Assembly (NCBI GenBank): GCA_030634235.1
Contig: DAOWBD010000075.1
Coordinates: 1 to 5,426 of the forward strand
Reading direction: 5' to 3'
Length of the DNA stretch: 5,426 nucleotides
From: Candidatus Omnitrophota bacterium
Lineage (GTDB): Bacteria > Omnitrophota > Gorgyraeia > Zapsychrales > Zapsychraceae
Of the stretch, positions 1-5,426 are shown piece after piece (positions within the stretch are counted from its first letter, which is position 1; each line of letters opens with the position of its first letter). The notes under the pieces were generated by a model. That model was given only the letters and a program-made list of their open reading frames with translations, was not told the origin of the DNA and searched no databases. The position numbers and the translations under genes were made by a program.

Positions 1-17
1 TATTCGTTTTAAAGAAT

Positions 18-22
18 AAAGG
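18..22 (+). promoter_or_regulatory. Ribosome binding site for the GH65 gene
   Basis: AAAGG lies eight bases before the TTG at 31. It is a modest Shine-Dalgarno match, but it supports the TTG start, which is also the only usable start after the in-frame stop at 10-12. Confidence 0.5.
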
Positions 23-30
23 CCACAAGC

Positions 31-2448
31 TTGAACCCCTGGAAGCTTATTTATAGTAAATTTGATCCCGAGAAAGAAAACTTACGCGAAGCGCTCTGCA
101 CGTTGGGCAATGGGTATTTCGGGACGCGGGGTGCCGCTCCCGAGACATCAGCAACGAAAGTTCATTATCCGGGCGTGTATATTGCCGGCGTTTATAATAC
201 TCTTCCGACGGAGATTGCCAATCGGACGGTTTACAATGAGGACTTTGTAAACTGTCCGAACTGGCTGATGCTCAACTACCGTATCGATGACGGCCCCTGG
301 TTCAACCGCCTCCAGGTCAGGATCCTCAGTTGGAAAGTCGAATTAAACATGTACAAAGGGATGCTTTCCCGTCGCGTTCGATGGCAGGACGCGCAAGGGC
401 GCATTACCTTAGTTGAAAATCACCGCATCGTGAGTATGTCTCATCCCCATTGTGGGGCCTTACGCTGCACCATTACCCCTGAAAATTACGATGGAAGAAT
501 TACCGTAAGAAGTGGCATTGACGGGATGATTATCAATGCCGGCGTCGAGCGCTATAAACAGTTGAGCTCAAAACATCTCGAGCCGTGTACGCAAGGCCAT
601 TTCGGGGATGACGGCATTTTCCTTCAGATGCAGACGACCCAGTCGAAGATCCAGATTACGGAAGCCTTAAGGACGATCGTCTATCACGGGCATGAGAGGA
701 TCTATCCTCAAATGAACATCATTACGCATGGACGGCAAAGAATGATCCACGAGTTCACGCTTGATGTCACAAAGGGCGAGCGTTATGTGATCGATAAATT
801 AGTGAGTATTTACACGTCGAGAGACCAGGGTGTTGCCGACAATTGCGCGATCGCTCAAGAGACGGCCAGTTCTATAGAAAGCTTTGAAAGTCTTTATAAA
901 GCCCATCAGGCAAAATGGAAAGCCCTTTGGCGGATGTTTGATATAGAAGTGCAAGGAGACTTGTTCGTCCAGCAGACGCTGCGCCTGCATGCCTTTCATC
1001 TGCTTCAATCAGCGTCGACGTATAATGAGGATATTGATGCCGGAATGCCGGTGCGCGGACTACACGGTGAGGCCTACCGCGGGCATGTGTTCTGGGATGG
1101 GCTATATACGTTGCCGTTCTACAATTTACATGCTCCCGAAATTACTCGGGCTCTGTTGATGTATCGTTATCGGCGCCTAGGGGCAGCGAAAGAAAATGCC
1201 AAGCAGAATGGATATCGCGGAGCCATGTACCCGTGGCAGACGGCATCGACGGGAGAAGAGACCACACAGATCATCCATCTTAATCCGCTTTCAGGAACAT
1301 GGGGCCCGGATTATAGCTCTTTGCAGCGCCACGTCTCGATTGCCATCGCCTACAATGTGTGGAACTATTTTTATACATCCGGAGACAGGGATTTTATTGA
1401 CCGTTATGGAATGGAGATGATTCTGGAGATCGCGCATTTCTGGTCGAGCATAGCCGAGTGGAACAAAAAACTCGACCGCTATGAGATTGACGGAGTGATC
1501 GGGCCGGATGAATTCCACGAAAAACGCCCTGGGGCGAACAAGGGGGGCTTAAAGAACAATGCCTATACGAACGTGATGGCAGTATGGGTTATTGAAAAAG
1601 CGTTGCATATTCTAGATGGACTGATGCCGGAAGAAGACAAGATGGCGCTTCTTCTTAAGGCTGAGATCTCCGAGGAAGAAGTTGCGCGATGGCGGGATAT
1701 TATTCGAAAAATGATCATTCCGATGGACAAAAAAGGATTGATCCATCAATTTGAGGGGTATATGGATCTCGAGGAACTGGATTGGGACGAATACCGACGG
1801 AAATATGAGAATATTCATCGCGTTGACCGCATTCTGAAGGCCGAAGGCCTCTCGCCGGACAGTTACAAAGTCTCAAAGCAGGCGGATGTTCTGATGCTGT
1901 TTTATGTGTTGAACATGACCGAGATAAAAGAAATCTTTACGCGCCTTGGCTATCCTTTTCATAAGGATATTATGAAGAGAAACTTCGAGTATTATTTTCC
2001 GCGAACATCTCATGGATCGACATTAAGCATGGTCGCGCACGCGCATATCGCCGAGATCTTAGGAGACAAGAAGCTGGCGATGGACTCTTTTATCGAAGCG
2101 CTGAAAAGTGATATTTATGATACTCAGGGAGGAACAACGCAGGAAGGGATCCACGTCGGGGTCATGGGAGGGACGCTTGACTTGTTCCTACGCAGTTTTG
2201 CGGGGCTCAACATCCTTGAAGATCGAATCTGTCTTGACCCTAAACTGCCGGAACAATGGCAGAGCATCAAATTTAAAGTCAGGTACAAGAACATATGGTT
2301 TGATATTCATGTGACAAAGGATGTGCTGTCGGTTCTGGTCAAGCCGTTTAAAGAGGCTTCATTAACACCTAAAGCTGAGATTCCCATAGAGATCAAGAAA
2401 AAGATTTATAACCTTCTCCCCGGAAAACTTCACAAAGTTTCGATATAG
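31..2448 (+). CDS. GH65 family glycoside phosphorylase-like protein, substrate unknown
   Basis: An 805-residue protein, close to the usual family length. Characterised GH65 phosphorylases split alpha-linked disaccharides with inorganic phosphate, inverting to beta-glucose 1-phosphate. The layout fits: an N-terminal beta-sandwich (about 1-260) opening with W4, F11 and the GNGYFGTRG signature (26-34), a helical linker, an (alpha/alpha)6 barrel (about 310-690) and a C-terminal beta-sandwich. Visible motifs are RGLHGEAYRGHVFWDG (342-357), GPDEFHE (491-497) with E494 as the expected general acid, KQADV (616-620), HGSTLS (661-666) and EGIHVGVMGG (705-714). The last three match phosphorylase members of the family. 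The segment HLNPLSGTWGPD (416-427) and 11 residues between GPDEFHE and NNAYTN set it apart from classical maltose phosphorylases. The start is TTG: an in-frame stop at 10-12 leaves no earlier ATG, GTG or TTG, and the N-terminal signature is needed. No signal peptide is seen, so it is probably cytoplasmic. Family is sure; substrate is not (maltose, trehalose, kojibiose, nigerose and others are possible). Confidence 0.93.
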   Translation: MNPWKLIYSKFDPEKENLREALCTLGNGYFGTRGAAPETSATKVHYPGVYIAGVYNTLPTEIANRTVYNEDFVNCPNWLMLNYRIDDGPWFNRLQVRILSWKVELNMYKGMLSRRVRWQDAQGRITLVENHRIVSMSHPHCGALRCTITPENYDGRITVRSGIDGMIINAGVERYKQLSSKHLEPCTQGHFGDDGIFLQMQTTQSKIQITEALRTIVYHGHERIYPQMNIITHGRQRMIHEFTLDVTKGERYVIDKLVSIYTSRDQGVADNCAIAQETASSIESFESLYKAHQAKWKALWRMFDIEVQGDLFVQQTLRLHAFHLLQSASTYNEDIDAGMPVRGLHGEAYRGHVFWDGLYTLPFYNLHAPEITRALLMYRYRRLGAAKENAKQNGYRGAMYPWQTASTGEETTQIIHLNPLSGTWGPDYSSLQRHVSIAIAYNVWNYFYTSGDRDFIDRYGMEMILEIAHFWSSIAEWNKKLDRYEIDGVIGPDEFHEKRPGANKGGLKNNAYTNVMAVWVIEKALHILDGLMPEEDKMALLLKAEISEEEVARWRDIIRKMIIPMDKKGLIHQFEGYMDLEELDWDEYRRKYENIHRVDRILKAEGLSPDSYKVSKQADVLMLFYVLNMTEIKEIFTRLGYPFHKDIMKRNFEYYFPRTSHGSTLSMVAHAHIAEILGDKKLAMDSFIEALKSDIYDTQGGTTQEGIHVGVMGGTLDLFLRSFAGLNILEDRICLDPKLPEQWQSIKFKVRYKNIWFDIHVTKDVLSVLVKPFKEASLTPKAEIPIEIKKKIYNLLPGKLHKVSI

Positions 2449-2466
2449 TATTTATCGCAACGTGTT

Positions 2467-3600
2467 ATGAAAATCCACGAATATCAAGCTATTGAGATCT
2501 TTAAACAGGCGGGCATCCCTGTGATCGACGGGCAGGTTGCTGTCGACGCAGACGAGGCGGCACGCATTGCGGAAGAAATAGGCTACCCGGTCGTTCTTAA
2601 GGCGCAGGTCTTATCCGGCGGACGGGGCAAGGCTGGCGGGATCAGGATCGTTGAGAAAAAAGGAGATCTTAAGGAAACGTTCCGGCAAATAAAGGATCTT
2701 AAGATCAAAGACTGTCCGGTTGAGAAGGTCCTGGTCGTCCGCGCCGTTGATATTAAAAAAGAATTTTACGCAGGCATAACGGTCGACGCTTTGAAGAGCA
2801 ATGTTGTTTTGATCGTCAGCTCGTCGGGAGGAGTGGATATCGAGGAGGTGGCTCGAGCCGACCCGCGCGCGATCCGGAAATTTTATCTTAATGAGGGCCG
2901 GTCGATCGACAAGACCCTCTGGTTGGAGTTCATCTGCGCGATCTTTAAGGATCCTTCCCATCAACAAAAAGTTACCGCAATCTTTCAAAACCTGATCGAG
3001 ATATTCTTTGATCATGACTGCTCTTTGGCAGAGATTAATCCGCTGGTCATCGATGGTAATGGAGAGATCTTCGCGGCTGATGCCAAGATCAATTTCGACG
3101 ACAATGCCCTGTTCCGCCATGAAGATGTTAGCGAAATGCGGGATTTAACCTTTGAGGACCCCAATGAAATGGAAGCGAAAGAGCAGGGCTTAAGTTTTGT
3201 CAAGCTCGACGGCAATGTTGGCTGTATTGTCAATGGTGCCGGCCTTGCGATGGGAACGATGGACATGATCCAATTGCTCGGAGGACAACCGGCGAATTTT
3301 CGGGAGGTTGGTGGGAGTTCCGATCCGGAGAAGATCCTTCACGCGATCAAGATTATTCTAAAGAATGACCGTGTTAAAGCGATCCTCATTAACATTTTCG
3401 GCGGCATTACGCGCTGCGACGATATCGCTAAAGGCATCTTAGAGGCGAAGAAGCAGATGGATATACCGGTGCCTCTCATTGTGAGATTGACAGGGACCAA
3501 TGAGGCGCAAGCGAAAGAGATCCTCAGGGAACAAGACATTGATACGTTCCCGACGATGCGCGAGGCGGTCGTCAAAGCAGTCGGTTTAGGGCAGGGATAA
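2467..3600 (+). CDS. sucC: Succinyl-CoA synthetase (ADP/GDP-forming) beta subunit
   Basis: A 377-residue protein, slightly shorter than the 388-residue E. coli SucC. With the alpha subunit it interconverts succinyl-CoA, NDP and phosphate with succinate, CoA and NTP in the cytoplasm. The N-terminal ATP-grasp domain starts with the typical MKIHEYQA and carries the nucleotide-binding stretch KAQVLSGGRGKAGG (45-58). The expected Mg2+ ligands are N191 in AEINPL and D205 in ADAKINF. The C-terminal CoA-ligase domain has VNGAGLAMGTMD (255-266), NFREVGGSSDPEK (277-289) and NIFGGITRCD (309-318). VLSGGRGK replaces the E. coli VHAGGRGK and GGSSDPEK replaces GGGATKE; I see both as variants within true SucC. 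I cannot tell ATP from GTP preference. It starts 18 bases after the GH65 stop with no clear Shine-Dalgarno, and six bases before sucD, so SucC and SucD are very likely made together. Confidence 0.97.
   Translation: MKIHEYQAIEIFKQAGIPVIDGQVAVDADEAARIAEEIGYPVVLKAQVLSGGRGKAGGIRIVEKKGDLKETFRQIKDLKIKDCPVEKVLVVRAVDIKKEFYAGITVDALKSNVVLIVSSSGGVDIEEVARADPRAIRKFYLNEGRSIDKTLWLEFICAIFKDPSHQQKVTAIFQNLIEIFFDHDCSLAEINPLVIDGNGEIFAADAKINFDDNALFRHEDVSEMRDLTFEDPNEMEAKEQGLSFVKLDGNVGCIVNGAGLAMGTMDMIQLLGGQPANFREVGGSSDPEKILHAIKIILKNDRVKAILINIFGGITRCDDIAKGILEAKKQMDIPVPLIVRLTGTNEAQAKEILREQDIDTFPTMREAVVKAVGLGQG
3593..3596 (+). promoter_or_regulatory. Ribosome binding site for sucD
   Basis: AGGG lies within the last codons of sucC, ten bases before the sucD ATG. 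Its position means ribosomes finishing sucC cover it, which fits coupled production of the two subunits. Confidence 0.45.
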
Positions 3601-3606
3601 TCATTT

Positions 3607-4476
3607 ATGAGCATTCTACTCGACGAACATTCAAAAGTGATCGTTCAGGGCATTACCGGGCGCGATGGTTCGTTCCACGCTAAGAAAATGCTGGAATATG
3701 GAACTAAAATTGTTGCCGGTGTAACGCCCGGCAAGGGCGGCGCAGAGGAGCATGGCGTTGCGGTTTTTAATTCTGTTGCCGAAGCGAAAGATCGAACACA
3801 GGCGAACACGGCTGTGATTTACGTTCCTGCCCCGTTCGCGAAAGACGCGATCTTAGAAGATATCGATGCTGGGATTGAACTGATCGTTTGCATTACGGAA
3901 GGGATCCCTGTTCTTGATATGGTCGAGGTCAAAAAAGCGATGGACGGTAAGAATATTCGCCTCGTTGGGCCGAACTGTCCGGGCGTGATCTCTCCCGGGA
4001 AATCTAAAGTCGGTATTATGCCCGGGCACATTCATCAACCCGGGCCCGTCGGTGTTGTTTCGCGAAGCGGAACTCTGACGTACGAGGTTGTTTATAATCT
4101 CACGTTGCGCGGGATAGGGCAGTCGACGTGTATCGGCCTTGGCGGCGATCCGATTATCGGCACGCGGTTTGTCGAGGTTCTCGAAATGTTTGAAGGTGAT
4201 GATCAGACAAAAGGGATTGTTATGATCGGGGAGATCGGCGGCGAAGATGAGCAGGTTGCGGCGGAATATATTAAGGAGCACGTCACGAAACCTGTTGTCG
4301 GTTTTATCGCCGGACGCACGGCGCCGGCGGGCAAGCGCATGGGGCACGCGGGGGCCATCATTTCATCGGGAGACAGCACTGCCGAAGCGAAAAGAAAGAT
4401 ATTGAAAGGCGCGGGGGTTACCGTTGTCGACTATCCCGACGAGATCCCAGCGGCATTTGAGAAAAGTTTACAATAG
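3607..4476 (+). CDS. sucD: Succinyl-CoA synthetase alpha subunit
   Basis: A 289-residue protein of normal length for SucD. This subunit binds CoA and carries the phosphohistidine intermediate; its partner SucC is encoded just upstream. The N-terminal CoA-binding Rossmann domain has QGITGRDGSFH (14-24), followed by VTPGKGG (39-45) and YVPAPFAKDAILE (72-84). C124 in GPNCPGVISPG (121-131) matches the conserved cysteine. The phosphorylated histidine is H247 in GKRMGHAGAI (242-251), and E209 in MIGEIGG (206-212) matches the glutamate that contacts it in known structures. SRSGTLTYE (152-160) and GIGQSTCIGLGGDP (169-182) are also typical. All expected catalytic residues are present, so the enzyme should be active. 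The ATG follows an AGGG at 3593-3596, inside the end of sucC, consistent with translational coupling. Malate-CoA ligase is a related alternative, but nothing here favours it. Confidence 0.97.
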   Translation: MSILLDEHSKVIVQGITGRDGSFHAKKMLEYGTKIVAGVTPGKGGAEEHGVAVFNSVAEAKDRTQANTAVIYVPAPFAKDAILEDIDAGIELIVCITEGIPVLDMVEVKKAMDGKNIRLVGPNCPGVISPGKSKVGIMPGHIHQPGPVGVVSRSGTLTYEVVYNLTLRGIGQSTCIGLGGDPIIGTRFVEVLEMFEGDDQTKGIVMIGEIGGEDEQVAAEYIKEHVTKPVVGFIAGRTAPAGKRMGHAGAIISSGDSTAEAKRKILKGAGVTVVDYPDEIPAAFEKSLQ

Positions 4477-4495
4477 GACTAACAGTATAAACAAT

Positions 4496-4500
4496 GGAGA
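4496..4500 (+). promoter_or_regulatory. Ribosome binding site deciding the start of the exported protein
   Basis: GGAGA lies four bases before the ATG at 4505. The spacing is short but the match is good. It supports this start over the upstream in-frame ATG at 4424, which lies inside sucD. Confidence 0.6.
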
Positions 4501-4504
4501 AAAA

Positions 4505-5188
4505 ATGAACACAAGAACACTAACGATGGCCGGTCTTATTTTCTTTTTCGCTTTGACCGTACCGGCTGGGGCTAATCCTGATCTGCTGGAAGTGGCCAAA
4601 GATAAGCTCAAAGAACGAACACTGCAGAGCGGAACATTGGATATTTATGACAGTGATAAAAGTCAGGTTAGGAACTTGCGGTTGATCGCGATCAAGGATA
4701 TTATCGAGAAGGATGGCGCGAGTTTGATTGTTGCGGATTACCGGGATATTAATTCCGGGGATATCGTCGGCGTTGAGGCTGATATGGTTTCTGCTGAGGA
4801 AGATTTTCTTATCAAGGGCGTTCGGATCAAAGGCATCCAGGCGGTCAATGAGGGCGCCAGTGAGGAAGAGAAAGAGTATACGGACGACGAGATCCAGGCG
4901 TTTATGATGGGGTATGTTGAAAGGCAGGGGAAGTTTACTGACGGAAAGATCATGCTATTCGATAAGGACAATGAGAAGATGCGCACCCTGGAATTGAACG
5001 AAATAAAGAAGGAAGTGCGGCGCATGGGCATCTTCTATAGCTCGAGCTCGAAATTTACGGATGTTGATACCAATGACATCCTCGATATCGACATATCCGT
5101 TGAGAAAAAGAACGGAAAATTAAAAGTGCAGGCCTTGCGGATTCGTAACGTGCGCAAAGGGCTTGTCGGTAAAGAGATTTTTCAATAA
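4505..5188 (+). CDS. Exported protein of unknown function with two tandem copies of one domain
   Basis: A 227-residue protein I cannot name. Residues 1-23 look like a Sec signal peptide: R4, a hydrophobic core (MAGLIFFFALTV, 8-19) and an AGA/N cleavage site after A23. The mature part holds two copies of a domain of about 70 residues, at 43-111 and 147-216. With one single-residue gap they share 14 identical positions by hand alignment, including the G...D.D....R.L.L..IK core (G43/G147, D49/D153, D51/D155, R56/R160, L58/L162, L60/L164, I63/I167, K64/K168), a central D....DI (D81/D186, D86/D191, I87/I192) and a terminal RI (R107-I108/R212-I213). Alternating hydrophobic residues suggest beta-strands. 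An acidic linker (GASEEEKEYTDDE, 117-129) joins the copies. There are no transmembrane segments after the signal, no lipobox and no mature cysteines. I chose ATG 4505, not an in-frame ATG at 4424, because 4505 has GGAGA before it, places the signal peptide at the N-terminus and avoids overlapping sucD. It sits between sucD and nqrA, probably cotranscribed. Confidence 0.85.
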   Translation: MNTRTLTMAGLIFFFALTVPAGANPDLLEVAKDKLKERTLQSGTLDIYDSDKSQVRNLRLIAIKDIIEKDGASLIVADYRDINSGDIVGVEADMVSAEEDFLIKGVRIKGIQAVNEGASEEEKEYTDDEIQAFMMGYVERQGKFTDGKIMLFDKDNEKMRTLELNEIKKEVRRMGIFYSSSSKFTDVDTNDILDIDISVEKKNGKLKVQALRIRNVRKGLVGKEIFQ

Positions 5189-5194
5189 GAGGGG
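5189..5194 (+). promoter_or_regulatory. Ribosome binding site for nqrA
   Basis: GAGGGG begins directly after the stop codon of the exported-protein gene and ends four bases before the GTG at 5199. It is the strongest Shine-Dalgarno match in the window and supports a GTG start where no ATG is available. Confidence 0.65.
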
Positions 5195-5198
5195 CCGC

Positions 5199-5426
5199 GT
5201 GGGAACGTTCGCGATAAAAAAGGGAAAAAATATCCGCCTTAAAGGCGCGGCCAAGAAAGAGGTTATCGCCGTTTCTTTTCCGGATCGCGTTGCCGTGCAA
5301 CCGCCGGACTTTAAGGGATTAAGCTTGCGGCTTGCCGTCGAGGTTGGCGACGCTGTCAAAGTGGGAACGACGGTCCTGTCGGACAAGGCGAATCCTCAGA
5401 TCGGAATTGCTTCTCCCGTAAGCGGA
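5199..5426 (+). CDS. nqrA: Na+-translocating NADH:quinone reductase subunit A, N-terminal part (runs off the window)
   Basis: The first 76 codons of an open frame cut by the window end; full NqrA is about 440-470 residues. NqrA is the peripheral cytoplasmic subunit of Na+-NQR, involved in quinone binding; the complex oxidises NADH, reduces quinone and pumps Na+. The N-terminus follows the NqrA pattern: IKKGKNIRLKG (6-16) matches the IKKGLDLPIAG-type start, then VAV (31-33), VEVGDAVKVGTTVL (47-60) and DKANPQIGIASPVSG (62-76), matching the DKKNPGVKFTAPASG-type lipoyl-like segment. It is divergent: PPDFKGLSLRL (35-45) stands where Vibrio-type proteins have a GMRPTM-like stretch. The DK.NP motif favours NqrA over the related RnfC. 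The start is GTG, preceded by GAGGGG at 5189-5194 and ten bases after the previous stop. The other nqr genes would be expected downstream. Confidence 0.85.
   Translation, partial: MGTFAIKKGKNIRLKGAAKKEVIAVSFPDRVAVQPPDFKGLSLRLAVEVGDAVKVGTTVLSDKANPQIGIASPVSG

Noticed and set aside
1..30. The tail of an upstream gene, with stops at 10-12 or 17-19 in two frames
   Set aside because: Only three to five codons would be visible, too few to say which frame, if either, is coding. A beta-phosphoglucomutase would be a reasonable expectation, but the sequence does not show it.
2611..3120. A 169-codon open frame on the minus strand within sucC
   Set aside because: It lies wholly antisense to a clearly conserved gene, resembles no family I know, and open antisense frames are common opposite such genes.
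4020..4045. A perfect 7-bp GC-rich inverted repeat (GCCCGGG and CCCGGGC, 12-base loop) as a possible terminator or regulator
   Set aside because: It lies mid-gene in sucD, has no T run after it, and results from proline and glycine codons in the conserved PGHIHQPGP segment.
3853..4347. A 164-codon open frame on the minus strand within sucD
   Set aside because: It is antisense to conserved SucD motifs, including the phosphohistidine region, and has no recognisable product.
2467..4476. Malate-CoA ligase (mtkAB) instead of succinyl-CoA synthetase
   Set aside because: The pair keeps standard SucC and SucD motifs and lengths, and no serine-cycle gene is in view.
4424..4504. A 27-residue N-terminal extension of the exported protein starting at ATG 4424
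   Set aside because: It would overlap the last 53 bases of sucD and bury the signal peptide behind basic residues, while ATG 4505 has its own SD.
5199..5426. RnfC instead of NqrA
   Set aside because: The KKG opening and the DKANP...SPVSG segment fit NqrA better; RnfC would show a GGIHPP-type start, which is absent.

Overview
The window is a compact run of five genes, all on the + strand, with gaps of only 6 to 28 bases. In order they are a glycoside hydrolase family 65 (GH65) disaccharide phosphorylase-like protein (31-2448), succinyl-CoA synthetase beta (sucC, 2467-3600) and alpha (sucD, 3607-4476), a small exported protein of unknown function built from two copies of one domain (4505-5188), and the first 76 codons of nqrA (5199 to the window end), encoding subunit A of the Na+-translocating NADH:quinone reductase. 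No terminator, convincing promoter, RNA gene, mobile element or CRISPR array is visible. No stretch over 300 bases lacks a gene.

The organism is a bacterium. An Na+-NQR complex and a signal-peptide-bearing protein suggest a Gram-negative envelope. The GH65 protein is of the type I associate with actinobacterial homologues, not the lactobacillal maltose phosphorylase type. The mix of TTG, ATG and GTG starts, the uneven Shine-Dalgarno (SD) sequences and roughly balanced base composition would fit an uncultured lineage such as Omnitrophota or another member of the PVC group. That placement is a guess from gene content, not something the sequence proves.

Functionally the run reads as energy metabolism. 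A phosphorylase would split an alpha-glucoside without spending ATP. SucCD would link succinyl-CoA to nucleotide triphosphate formation. Na+-NQR would couple NADH oxidation to a sodium gradient. The exported two-domain protein between sucD and nqrA has no assignable role and is the least explained element. I found no clear sign of a new defence, mobile or RNA-based system. The points most worth a second look are the duplicated-domain protein, the unknown substrate of the GH65 enzyme, the gene order itself, and a marked codon-context bias that makes GATC abundant.
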